Assembly (NCBI GenBank): GCA_039566865.1
Contig: CM076954.1
Span: 7,944,001 to 8,008,000 of the forward strand
Source: Aurelia coerulea
Lineage: Eukaryota; Cnidaria; Scyphozoa; Semaeostomeae; Ulmaridae
Reading direction: 5' to 3'
DNA: 64,000 nucleotides
Positions 1 to 12,485 of the stretch are shown piece after piece. The translations under genes and the position numbers were made by a program. The notes beneath the pieces were generated by a model. That model searched no databases and was not told the DNA's origin. It saw only the letters and a program-made list of their open reading frames with translations. Each line of letters starts with the position of its first letter. Position 1 is the first letter of the stretch.

Positions 1-249
1 CTTTAGTCTCATTTTAGCTTTACTGCATAAACAAACATTGATTAATTAAATGTTTACTTTCTCAAAGAAAACAAAATGTAAACACAAAATCTGTGGATAT
101 ACGTAACTAAGTAGCAACAATTTATATTATAAAAAGTATTGCATTCATCGTTCTTTAAAACTTTAGTTCTACCAGTAGCTATTTTAAGAGCACTCTATTA
201 GTGCTGCAACAACCCTTCTTGGAAACATTACTATAGACATTAGTTTTTT

Positions 250-3200
250 CTTTAGTCTCATTTTAGCTTTACTGCATAAATAAACATCGATTAATTAAAT
301 GTTTATTTTTTCAAAAAAAACAAAATATCAACTCAAAAACTGTGGATTAATGTACTTTAGTAGCTACAATTTATATTATAAAGAGCATTGCACTCATCGT
401 CCTTTAAAACTTTAGTTCTGCCAGTAACTTCTTTAACAGCACTGTATTAGTGCTGCAGCAACCCTTCTTGGAAACATTACTATAGACATTAGTTTTTTGT
501 TAAGTCCCATTTTAGCTTTACTGCATAAACAAACATCGATTAATTAAATGTTTATTTTCTCAATGAAATCAAAATATAAACACAAAAAGTGTGGATTAAC
601 GTACTTTTGTAGCAAAAATTTACATTATAAAGAGCACTGCACTCATCGGACTTTAAAACTCTAGTTCTGCCAGTAACTTCTTTAAAAACACTATATTAGG
701 GCTGCAGAAACCGTTTTTGGAATCATTATTATAGCCATTAGCTTTTTCTTTAGTCTTATTTTAGCTTTTTTGCATAGGAAAACATCGATTTATAAAATGA
801 TTATTTTCTCAAAGAAAACAAAATATTATCACAAAAAGTGTGGATTAACGTAACTTAGTAGCTAAAATTTATATAATAAAAAGTATTTCACTCATTGTTC
901 TTTAAAACTTTAGTTCTACCAGTAATTTCTTTTATAGCACTATATTAGTGCTGCAGCAACCATTCTTAGAAACATTACTATAGAGATTAGTTTTTCTTTT
1001 AGTCTCGTTTTAGCTTTTCTGCATAAGCAAATATCGATTAATAAAATGTTTATATTCTCAAAAAAAAAACAAAATATCAAAACAAAAAGTGTGGATTAAC
1101 GTACTTTTGTAGCTAAAATTTATATTATAAAGAGTATTTCACTCATCGGCCTTTAAAACTCTAGTTCTGCCAGTAACTTCTTTAAAAGCACTGTATTAGT
1201 GCTGCAGAAACCATTCTTCGAAACATTACTATAGACATTAGTTTTTTACTAAGTCCCATTTTAGCTTTACTGCATAAACAAACATCGATTAATTAAATGT
1301 TTATTTTCTCAATGAAATCAAAATATAAACACAAAAAGTGTGGATTAACGTACTTTTGTAGCAAAAATTTACATTATAAAGAGCACTGCACTCATCGGAC
1401 TTTAAAACTCTAGTTCTGCCAGTAACTTCTTTAAAAACACTATATTAGGGCTGCAGAAACCGTTTTTCGAATCATTACTATAGCCATTAGCTTTTTCTTT
1501 AGTCTTATTTAGCTTTTTTGCATAGGAAAACATCGATTAATAAAATGTCAATTTCTCAAAGAAAACAAAATATTATCACAAAAAGTGTTGATTAACGTAA
1601 CTTAGTAGCTAAAATTCATATAATAAAAAGTATTGCACTCATTGTTCTTTAAAACTTTAGTTCTACCAGTAATTTCTTTTATAGCACTATATTAGTGCTG
1701 CAGCAACCATTCTTCGAAACATTACTATAGACATTAGTTTTTACTAAGTCCAATTTTAGCTTTACTGCATAAACAAATATCGATTAATTAAATGTATATT
1801 TTCTCAAAGAAAACAAAATATAAACACAAAAAGTGTGGATTAACGTAACTTAGTAGCTAAAATTCATATTGTAAAGAGTATTGCACTCATCGTTCTTTAA
1901 AACTTTAGTTCGGCCAGAAACTTCTTTAAGAGCACTCTATTAGTGCTGCAACAACCCTTCTTGGAAACATTACTATAGACATTAGGATTTTCTTTAGTCT
2001 CATTTTAGCTTTACTTCATGAACAAATATCGATTAATTAAATGTTTACTTTCTCAAAGAAAACAAAATGTAAACGCAAAATCTGTGGATTAACGTAACTA
2101 AGTAGCAACAATTTATATTACAAAAAGTATTGCATACATCGTTCTTTAAAACTTTAGTTCGGCCAGTAACTTCTTAAAAGCACTCTATTAGTGCTGCAAC
2201 AACCCTTCTTGGAAACATTACTATAGACATTAGGATTTTCTTTAGTCTCATTTTAGCTTTACTTCATGAACAAATATCGATTAATTAAATGTTTATTTTC
2301 TCAAAGAAAACAAAATATAATCACAAAAAGTGTGTATGAACGCAACTTAGTAGCAACAATTTATATTACAAGAAGTATTGCATTCATCGTTCTTTAAAAC
2401 TTTAGCTCTTCCAGTAATTTCCTTTAAAGCAGTATATTAGTGCTACAGCAACCATTGTTGGAAACATTACTATAGCCATTAGTTTTTTCTTTAGTCTCGT
2501 TTTAGCTTTGTTGCATAGGCAAAAATCGATTGATAAAATGTATCTTTTCTCAAAGAAAACAAAATATAATCACAAAAAGTGTGGATTAACGTACTTTTGT
2601 AGCTACAATTTATATTATAAAGAGCGTTGCACTCATCGTCCTTTAAAACTTTAGTTCTGCCAGTAACTTCCTTAACAGCACTCTATTAGTGCTGCAGCAA
2701 CCCTTCTTCGAAACATTACTACAGACATTAGTTTTTTCTTTAGTCTCATTTTAGATTTACTGCATAAACAAACATCGATTAATTAAATGATTACTTTCTC
2801 AAAGAAAACAAAATGTAATTACAAAATCTGTAGATTAACGTAACTAAGTAGCAACAATTAATATTATAAAAAGTATTGCATTCATCGCTCTTTAAAACTT
2901 TAGTTCTACCAGTAGCTTCTTTTATAGCCCTATCTTATTGCTGCAGTAACCATTCTTAGAAACATTACTATAGAGATTAGTTTTTCTTTTAGTCTCGTTT
3001 TAGCTTTTTTGCATAAGCAAATATCGATTAATAAAATGTTTATTTTCTCAAAAAAAATACAAAATATCAAAAAAAAAAGTGTGGATTAAGGTAACTTAGT
3101 AGCAACAATTTATTTTAGAAAGAGAATTGCACTCATCGTTCTTTAAAACTTTAGTTCGGCCAGTAATTTCTTTAACAGCACTTTGTTAGTGCTGTAGCAA

Positions 3201-3590
3201 CCCTTCTTGGAAACTTTTCTATAGACATTAGTTTTTTCTTTAGTCTCATTTTAGCTTTACTGCATAGGCAAAAATCGATTAATAAAATGTTTATTCTCTC
3301 AAAGAAAACAAAATATAATCACAAAAAGTGTTGATGAACGCAACTTAGTAGCAACAATTTATATTACAAAAAGTATTGCATTCATCGTTCTTTAAAACTT
3401 TAGTTCTGCCAGTAATTTCATTTAAAGCAGTAAATTAGTGCTGCAGCAACCATTGTTAAAAACATTACTATAGCCATTAGTTTTTTCTTTAGTCTCGTTT
3501 TAGCTTTTTTGCATAAACAAACATCGATTAATAAATTGTCTATTTTCTCAAAGAAAACAAAATGTAAACACAAAATCTGTGGATTAACGT
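250..3590. repeat. Multi-monomer satellite block, copy 1 (long form)
   Basis: An ordered run of distinguishable monomers that recurs at about 8.46-16.2 kb (interrupted by the inserted elements), 30.06-32.8 kb and 33.3-35.8 kb. Diagnostic variants are CAACTCAAAAACTG (329, 8543, 30140, 33389) and ATTAGGATTTTC (1981, 14649, 31051, 35043). The distance between the two markers is 1652 bp here and 1654 bp in the fourth copy. It is about 906-911 bp in copies 2 and 3 once the insertion is subtracted, which is three monomers shorter. The edges are approximate because neighbouring blocks are mosaics. Confidence 0.75.
1166..1204. other. Example of the conserved satellite dyad
   Basis: Within each monomer AGCACT and AGTGCT face each other across about 5 nt (here AGCACTGTATTAGTGCT at about 1187-1203, after the GCCAGTAACTTC landmark). 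The dyad is kept in most monomers despite variation in its spacer (CTATT, ATATT, GTATT). It is lost in the ATATTTTTGGTGC subtype. It may be a protein-binding or structural site; no known box is recognised. Confidence 0.5.
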
Positions 3591-6500
3591 AACTAAGTAG
3601 CAACAATTTATATTATAAAAAGTATTGCACTCATCGATCTTTAAAACTTTAGTTCTACCAGTAACTTCTTTTATAGAACTATATTAGTGCTGCAGCAACT
3701 ATTCTTGGAAACGTTACTATAGACATAAGTTTTTTGTTAAGTCCCATTTTAGCATTACTGCATAAAGAAATGTCGATTAATTAAATGTGTATTTTCTCAA
3801 AAAAAACAAAATATCAACACAAAAACTGTGGATTAATGTACTTTAGTAGCTACAATTTATATTAGAAAGAGTATTATACTCATCGTACTTTAAAACTTTA
3901 GTTCGGCCAGTAATTTCTTTAACAGCACTTTATTAGTGCTGTAGCAACCCCTCTTGGAAACATTACTATAGACATTAGTTTTTTTTTCGTCTCATTTTAG
4001 CTTTACTGCATAAACAAACATCGATTAATTAAATGTTTACTTTCTCAAAGAAAACAAAATGTAAACACAAAATCTGTGGATTAACGTAACTAAATAGCAA
4101 AAATTTATATTATAAAAAGTATTGAATGCATCGTTCTTTAAAACTTTAGTTCTACCAGTAACTTCTTTTATAGAACTATATTAGTGCTGCAGCAACTATT
4201 CTTGGAAACGTTACTATAGAAATTAGTTTTTTGTTAAGTCCCATTTTAGCATTACTGCATAAAGAAACATTGATTAATTAAATGTGTATTTTCTCAAAGA
4301 CAGCAAAATATCAACACAAAAACTGTGGATTAATGTACTTTAGTAGCTACAATTTATATTAGAAAGAGTATTGCACTCATCGTACTTTAAAACTTTAGTT
4401 CGGCCAGTAACTTCTTTAAGAGCACTCTATTAGTGCTGCAGCAACCCTACTTGGAAACATTACTATAGACATTAGTTTTTTCTTTAGTCTCATTTTAGCT
4501 TTACTGCATAAACAAACATTGATTAATTAAATGTTTACTTTCTCAAAGAAAACAAAATGTAAACACAAAATCTGTGGATATACGTAACTAAGTAGCAACA
4601 ATTTATATTATAAAAAGTATTGCATTCATCGTTCTTTAAAACTTTAGTTCTACCAGTAACTTCTTTTATAGCACTATATTTTTGGTGCAGCAACTATTCT
4701 TGGAAACATTACTATAGCCATTAGTTTTTTCTTTAGTCTCGTTTTAGCTTTTTTGCATAAACAAACATCGATTAATAAATTGTCTATTTTCTCAAAGAAA
4801 ACAAAATGTAAACACAAAATCTGTGGATTAACGTAACTAAATAGCAAAAATTTATAATATAAAAAGTATTGAATGCATCGTTCTTTAAAACTTTAGTTCT
4901 ACCAGTAACTTCTTTTATAGAACTATATTAGTGCTGCAGCAACTATTCTTGGAAACGTTACTATAGAAATTAGTTTTTTGTTAAGTCCCATTTTAGCATT
5001 ACTGCATAAAGAAACATCGATTAATTAAATGTGTATTTTCTCAAAGACAGCAAAATATCAACACAAAAACTGTGGATTAATGTAACTAAGTAGCTAAAAT
5101 TCATATTGTAAAGAGTATTGCACTCATCGTTCTTTAAAACTATAGTTCGGCAAAAAACTTCTTTAAGAGCACTCTATTAGTGCTGCAACAACCCTTCTTG
5201 GAAACATTACTATAGACATCAGGATTTTCTTTAGTCTCATTTTAGCTCTACTTCATGAACAAATATCGATTAATTAAATGTTTACTTTCTCAAAGAAAAC
5301 AAAATGTAAACACAAAATCTGTGGATTAACGTAACTAAGTAGCAACAATTTATATTATAAAAAGTATTGCACTCATCGATCTTTAAAACTTTAGTTCTAC
5401 CAGTAACTTCTTTTATAGAACTATATTAGTGCTGCAGCAACTATTCTTGGAAACGTTACTATAGACATAAGTTTTTTGTTAAGTCCCATTTTAGCATTAC
5501 TGCATAAAGAAATGTCGATTAATTAAATGTGTATTTTCTCAAAAAAAACAAAATATCAACACAAAAACTGTGGATTAATGTACTTTAGTAGCTACAATTT
5601 ATATTAGAAAGAGTATTATACTCATCGTACTTTAAAACTTTAGTTCGGCCAGTAATTTCTTTAACAGCACTTTATTAGTGCTGTAGCAACCCCTCTTGGA
5701 AACATTACTATAGACATTAGTTTTTTTTTCGTCTCATTTTAGCTTTACTGCATAAACAAACATCGATTAATTAAATGTTTACTTTCTCAAAGAAAACAAA
5801 ATGTAAACACAAAATCTGTGGATTAACGTAACTAAATAGCAAAAATTTATATTATAAAAAGTATTGAATGCATCGTTCTTTAAAACTTTAGTTCTACCAG
5901 TAACTTCTTTTATAGAACTATATTAGTGCTGCAGCAACTATTCTTGGAAACGTTACTATAGAAATTAGTTTTTTGTTAAGTCCCATTTTAGCATTACTGC
6001 ATAAAGAAACATTGATTAATTAAATGTGTATTTTCTCAAAGACAGCAAAATATCAACACAAAAACTGTGGATTAATGTACTTTAGTAGCTACAATTTATA
6101 TTAGAAAGAGTATTGCACTCATCGTACTTTAAAACTTTAGTTCGGCCAGTAACTTCTTTAAGAGCACTCTATTAGTGCTGCAGCAACCCTACTTGGAAAC
6201 ATTACTATAGACATTAGTTTTTTCTTTAGTCTCATTTTAGCTTTACTGCATAAACAAACATTGATTAATTAAATGTTTACTTTCTCAAAGAAAACAAAAT
6301 GTAAACACAAAATCTGTGGATATACGTAACTAAGTAGCAACAATTTATATTATAAAAAGTATTGCATTCATCGTTCTTTAAAACTTTAGTTCTACCAGTA
6401 ACTTCTTTTATAGCACTATATTTTTGGTGCAGCAACTATTCTTGGAAACATTACTATAGCCATTAGTTTTTTCTTTAGTCTCGTTTTAGCTTTTTTGCAT

Positions 6501-8275
6501 AAACAAACATCGATTAATAAATTGTCTATTTTCTCAAAGAAAACAAAATGTAAACACAAAATCTGTGGATTAACGTAACTAAATAGCAAAAATTTATAAT
6601 ATAAAAAGTATTGAATGCATCGTTCTTTAAAACTTTAGTTCTACCAGTAACTTCTTTTATAGAACTATATTAGTGCTGCAGCAACTATTCTTGGAAACGT
6701 TACTATAGAAATTAGTTTTTTGTTAAGTCCCATTTTAGCATTACTGCATAAAGAAACATTGATTAATTAAATGTGTATTTTCTCAAAGACAGCAAAATAT
6801 CAACACAAAAACTGTGGATTAATGTACTTTAGTAGCTAAAATTCATATTGTAAAGAGTATTGCACTCATCGTTCTTTAAAACTATAGTTCGGCAAAAAAC
6901 TTCTTTAAGAGCACTCTATTAGTGCTGCAACAACCCTTCTTGGAAACATTACTATAGACATCAGGATTTTCTTTAGTCTCATTTTAGCTCTACTTCATGA
7001 ACAAATATCGATTAATTAAATGTTTACTTTCTCAAAGAAAACAAAATGTAAACACAAAATCTGTGGATTAACGTAACTAAATAGCAAAAATTTATATTAT
7101 AAAAAGTATTGAATGCATCGTTCTTCAAAACTTTAGTTCTACCAGTAACTTCTTTTATAGAACTATATTAGTGCTGCAGCAACTATTCTTGGAAACGTTA
7201 CTATAGAAATTAGTTTTTTGTTAAGTCCCATTTTAGCATTACTGCATAAAGAAACATTGATTAATTAAATGTGTATTTTCTCAAAGACAGCAAAATATCA
7301 ACACAAAAACTGTGGATTAATGTACTTTAGTAGCTACAATTTATATTAGAAAGAGTATTGCACTCATCGTACTTTAAAACTTTAGTTCGGCCAGTAACTT
7401 CTTTAAGAGCACTCTATTAGTGCTGCAGCAACCCTACTTGGAAACATTACTATAGACATTAGTTTTTTCTTTAGTCTCATTTTAGCTTTACTGCATAAAC
7501 AAACATTGATTAATTAAATGTTTACTTTCTCAAAGAAAACAAAATGTAAACACAAAATCTGTGGATATACGTAACTAAGTAGCAACAATTTATATTATAA
7601 AAAGTATTGCATTCATCGTTCTTTAAAACTTTAGTTCTACCAGTAACTTCTTTTATAGCACTATATTTTTGGTGCAGCAACTATTCTTGGAAACATTACT
7701 ATAGCCATTAGTTTTTTCTTTAGTCTCGTTTTAGCTTTTTTGCATAAACAAACATCGATTAATAAATTGTCTATTTTCTCAAAGAAAACAAAATGTAAAC
7801 ACAAAATCTGTGGATTAACGTAACTAAATAGCAAAAATTTATATTATAAAAAGTATTGAATGCATCGTTCTTTAAAACTTTAGTTATACCAGTAACTTCT
7901 TTTATAGAACTATATTAGTGCTGCAGCAACTATTCTTGGAAACGTTACTATAGAAATTAGTTTTTTGTTAAGTCCCATTTTAGCATTACTGCATAAAGAA
8001 ACATCGATTAATTAAATGTGTATTTTCTCAAAGACAGCAAAATATCAACACAAAAACTGTGGATTAATGTAACTTAGTAGCTAAAATTCATATTGTAAAG
8101 AGTATTGCACTCATCGTTCTTTAAAACTTTAGTTCGGCAAGAAACTTCTTTAAGAGCACTCTATTAGTGCTGCAACAACCCTTCTTGGAAACATTACTAT
8201 AGACATCAGGATTTTCTTTAGTCTCATTTTAGCTCTACTTCATGAACAAATATCGATTAATTAAATGTTTACTTT
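3550..8275. repeat. Higher-order repeat, 1742 bp (7-mer), two full units plus a 5-mer
   Basis: A CAACAATTTATATTATAAAA stretch followed by a CATCGATC variant at 3601 recurs at 5343, and the TCAGGATTTTC variant at 5219 recurs at 6961; both intervals are 1742 bp, seven monomers. The next TCAGGATTTTC lies at 8206, 1245 bp on, so the third unit has lost two monomers. Units run about 3550-5290, 5290-7030 and 7030-8275 and are nearly identical by eye, with a few substitutions such as CATCG/CATTG. Confidence 0.85.
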
Positions 8276-8942
8276 CTCAAAGAAAACAAAATGTAAACGC
8301 AAAATCTGTGGATTAACGTAACTAAGTAGCAACAATTTATATTACAAAAAGTATTGCATACATCGTTCTTTAAAACTTTAGTTCGGCCAGTAACTTCTTT
8401 TATAGAACTATATTAGTGCTGCTGCAACTATTCTTGGAATCATTACTATAGACATTAGTTTTTTCTTTAGTCTCATTTTAGCTTTACTGCATAAATAAAC
8501 ATCGATTAATTAAATGTTTATTTTTTCAAAGAAAACAAAATATCAACTCAAAAACTGTGGATTAATGTACTTTAGTAGATACAATTTATATTATAAAGAG
8601 CATTGCACTCATCGTCCTTTAAAACTTTAGTTCTGCCAGTAACTTCTTTAACAGCACTGTATTGGTGCTGCAGCAACCCTTCTTGGAAACATTACTATAG
8701 ACATTAGTTTTTTGTTAAGTCCCATTTTAGCTTTACTGCATAAACAAACATCGATTAATTAAATGTTTATTTTCTCAATGAAATCAAAATTAAAAAACAC
8801 AAAAAGTGTGGATTAACGTACTTTTGTAGCAAAAATTTACATTATAAAGAGCACTGCACTCATCGGACTTTAAAACTCTAGTTCTGCCAGTAACTTCTTT
8901 AAAAACACTATATTATGGCTGCAGAAACCGTTTTTCAAAAAG

Positions 8943-9120
8943 TTAACATTTACGCCCAAAGGAGTAAATGTATTTTAACGACAAGGCAATCAGGTAACCA
9001 TCTTTGTTGTCATTGCCTTATAAGGCTCGGTATCGTCTCAGTCCCCCAATCAAGGCGCGTCCAAACCTCTTCCTGCCTCTTGAAAGTTGATCTCTCGTGT
9101 TTGGTCATATAAAAAATTTC
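8943..9120 (+). repeat. Shared 5' end of element family (copy A)
   Basis: 178 bp that recur at 13214-13391. Near its start is an imperfect hairpin: CATTTAC and GTAAATG face each other across about 10 nt, bracketed by TTAA-type ends. The stretch is followed by sequence unique to copy A, so this is the 5' boundary of family-level homology. No coding potential is recognised. Confidence 0.85.
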
Positions 9121-12100
9121 AGCAAATTTCTGTCGTGAAAGTACGAAGATGCTGAGGGTTTTGGTGCACTTACGTCGTTTATTTGGTGTCATTTATCAAT
9201 TTAAGTTGTCTGTTCTAAGATTCGAGGAGAAAAGATTGGCTTTCTTGTCGCAGTATCGGATTTTGTTGAAGAGGGAAGACCCAAGACACTCGGAGGCCTA
9301 GATAGGCCCACCCTCTGTTGTCTGTAACCGCCGGAAGAACTCCGGGGCTTGGCTGTAAACGTATCTACACAAGGACATAAACATAGTGAAAGAAAGGTAC
9401 TACAATAAAGGTAGCCTCTGCACAGGTTCTGTCGTATGTACATGGATCAGTAATGGTTCATTGAGAGATCTTCCTGTCCAAACATGCCTTCATCAATTTG
9501 CGACTTAGAAAGTCAGTGTCACCATCGAGTTGTGTGACCTACCTTGAACCACTCAACACTGTTCACACAGGACTGACCGCTCATTTTGCAACAAACTGTT
9601 CCATATTTGGCAACGGATTGCTCCTTTTGCGCCTGCTTAACAGTCAGAAAAAAGCACCAAAGCCACCTCAACAAGTTGACATCATGTTCACTCTCTGGCT
9701 AATAAAGATACCTAAAGCAACGAGTTCGTATCACCTTGAACAATGCAATAACTACCAAACTACTGGTTTTCGTCTGTCTGTCGTCACCCAACAAATTTGT
9801 CAGGGTAGCTCCTTCTTTCTGGCAAGATCTTGGTCATACAGCTAATCAGCAAACGCAGATGTGCCCTTCCCATCATCAGCACAGCAGCAAAGCAGTATTG
9901 ATGAACAAGCGGTAGGTAGAAATGATTTTAGCAGGGTAATATGTTCTTCAATGTAAAAAAAAGAGCTTACAGCTCCTGATTAACATTTACCTGGTTGGTG
10001 GGGTTGTGCAGGAACTTTTGTTACAAGGTGTTGCTCCTTTATTGCCTACATTTAGGTGTCACTTAGCACCCACTAACATCCCTAAGTCTTTTCTACTAGC
10101 TGGTATGACATTGAGATAGCCTATTACCCGAGCATTGCAATAACACATTATTACCCGGGCATAGCAAGGAGCAATTACCTACTGTTTGAGCACCAACTCC
10201 ATCATTGTACCTTTCCAGGTTCAGAAATTTTAGCTCCTGCATTGCAATACAAGACCACCGGCAAACAAGCTTAACAAGTCCCAACCTGGACCAATGTATA
10301 AGAAACAAAACAAACATAAAAAAATATTGGCACAACTTAATCTTTTGCAGTACACGTCTATAATACTAGTAAATGTAGTTTCATCATGAAGAATTAGGAG
10401 GATACCCACTGTTAAACCAGCAATAAAAGTAGTTGCTGTTGCTGTGTAGTGGGTTTACTGGCAAAACTGTTGTCCACGGTTTTTGTGGTTGAGTTAGTAT
10501 CACATCATGCAGTAATCGCTTCGCATCAGACTTAGTTACCGTGTATAGTAATGTAATTGTTAAACTCCAAAAGATTGCATGCAGTATTGGCAACCAACCC
10601 GCCTTCCCACACCCTCAATGAGTCAATTGGCCTTGCATATTTTGCTATTTTCCTGTGCAGCGATAAGATGGTCTGTTGTCTTTTTCAAACTTTCCTTGTA
10701 TGAGCTAAAGGTATCTGTTGACTGCAGTAACATCATTTGAAACCCTTCTGCCTGGTAAATTCATGGTAAGCCCTTACGCGGCAAGAACCTGTTGCACAGG
10801 AATGGAGCAAAAATTTATGGCAGCTGTGTAGGAATATAGCTCCATGGTTTTACTCGCGGTTTTATCATGCGCTTCCAAGGCCCAGACTGTTTAAGCAGTA
10901 CTAACAACCTGACATAAACAGAGTCTCATTGGAACCACTTAACTTTTAATATTCTTGTTAAGATAGGTGTAGCTCGTCCAATGGTCCATTTACATCTCTG
11001 CCTTTTACTTAATTGATCATACTCTACTCACAGGTACAGGCAAAACACCAGTCCGTCCACGTACCATGACAACAACGGAAATAACGGAAAGTAAAAAAAA
11101 AAAAAAAATTAAGAATGAGATACAATAGCAGCCAGAATATGGCAACACCCCCCCCCCCCCCACCTTTGGTTTTTTGTTTTTGTCTTTTATTTCAGGTATT
11201 TCTTCAGGCAAATGAAGATAATCACTCTCTCCAACTTGTTGGTGAATATATTTTTACAATTTTTAACAAAAGTTTGCAAAGTCATACCAAATCTCAAAAT
11301 AGATAATTCGTTGAAATATTCTCCCTCAAAGTACAGCTTGATCACTGCGCATGATTTAGCTACTCACTTGTGCACATATTATCGTTACTATTATGATCAT
11401 CATTAGCCATAATTGCTACTAAATACTTAGGTCTCACTTATAGGGAGGTAGAAGATACCATGTTTCTTTCAGATATGGTATCTTATATAAATACTGCCTG
11501 GGTTTGAAAGCTGATCATGGTAATCTTTGCTGGCTAGGAATGAATGTGAAGTTACTACAGTACTTGCACCAATTCCACCACTGCTAGCTTCATTGCCTAG
11601 TCTCAGGAAGTTACAACTTATTACTCCCCAGGTTCTCTCTGGGTAGGTCAGAGTTCCACCACTACTGTTACTTCAAACTGAGTCCACAACTACTGACTCA
11701 TAGGGCTTTTACTGGGCGGAGTAAGATAGGTAGCGCCTGAACTTGTGTGCACCATGTGACGATGTGTGCACCAGTAATGTCACCAAAGCATATGGTCACA
11801 CAAACAAGCGTTATAATTCTTTCCAAGACTAAACAATCATTCAGTTAACATATTTCGTCTTTCCGTCGGTCATTCACTGAAGACTCCAAATGAAGTAGAT
11901 CTGTCAATTGCTGAACCCCACTTCTTTAGTTTTTGCAGTGCAATCCAACACAAATCCGCTGTCAGTGTGCAGCATATCCCTGGAACAATTGATCGGCTTG
12001 CGGCTTGCTTTCTTTTTCATCTTGTTTCAGGTACCAAACCTCTGCCAACTGGTCCCAATGGATGTCAACTAGCACCAGCACCACTTCAAGCTTGGAATCT

Positions 12101-12485
12101 TGACTAATTACAACACTCCTGCAGCACATCGAACCAGCACAATCACCAGGCTAAAAACTCTCAGTAACAATATGTCAGTTCAGCCATACCAATGAAATAT
12201 CGATTGAGAAACAACTTCCCAGCATATCAGTCCTAAAAGCCCTACAAGTCACCGCTTTCCCATTGGTGCAGCAACAACAGCAGTTGCTGCTAAAGTTCCA
12301 GATTAGCTCATAAAAAACTTTTCGCTGGTTGAGCAGCTGTTATGGACAGAATATTCGTACCCCTGACGGCATCTTTAGGAGTATCCCTAATGTTATTATT
12401 GGTACTTTAGTTTGTAGCTCGGAATCCTGGCAACCATTACAGGCTTTGGCAATATTGGGGTTGTATTTTGGCAGTGAATTTTGGC
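9121..12485. other. Internal unique sequence of copy A, no recognised gene
   Basis: About 3.4 kb absent from copy B and unlike the satellite, with more balanced base composition. Frames are short (none above about 115 codons) and none shows a domain I recognise. There are polypyrimidine-AG|GTA sites ending at 11033, 11195 and 12030, a 16 nt A run at 11093, a 14 nt C run at 11148, a perfect 8 bp dyad GCAGCAAC/GTTGCTGC at 12268-12290, and a local repeat TTACCCGAGCAT/TTACCCGGGCAT near 10.12-10.16 kb. It could be captured host DNA, the remains of an autonomous element, or non-coding cargo; the sequence does not decide. Confidence 0.5.
11093..11161. repeat. Homopolymer pair: A16 and C14
   Basis: A run of 16 A (11093-11108), followed 39 nt later by a run of 14 C (11148-11161), inside the unique part of copy A. 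Tracts like these are prone to length error and to slippage. They have no coding role here. Confidence 0.85.

Larger units (their letters stand above)
1..8939. repeat. 249 bp satellite array, segment 1
   Basis: Tandem AT-rich monomers. The phrase beginning CTTTAGTCTC recurs at 1, 250, 499 (as GTTAAGTCCC), 748 and about 996, giving a 249 bp period. Every monomer has the same order of landmarks: TTTAGTCTC, TGCATAAACAAACATCGAT, TTAATTAAATG, TGTGGATTAACGTA, TTGCACTCATCG, AAAACTTTAG, a short dyad AGCACT-n5-AGTGCT, then GGAAACATTACTATAG. Monomer subtypes differ at the start (TTTAGTCTC versus GTTAAGTCCC) and after the CATCGAT motif. The array enters from the left edge of the window. The last monomer is cut at about 8936-8939, where a non-satellite insertion begins. 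No gene is supported here; short open frames are by-products of the repeat. Confidence 0.97.

Noticed and set aside
8915..9845. Short open frames at 8915, 9010, 9201 and 9498 (60-115 codons)
   Set aside because: No recognisable domain, they overlap on both strands, and one crosses the satellite/element junction.
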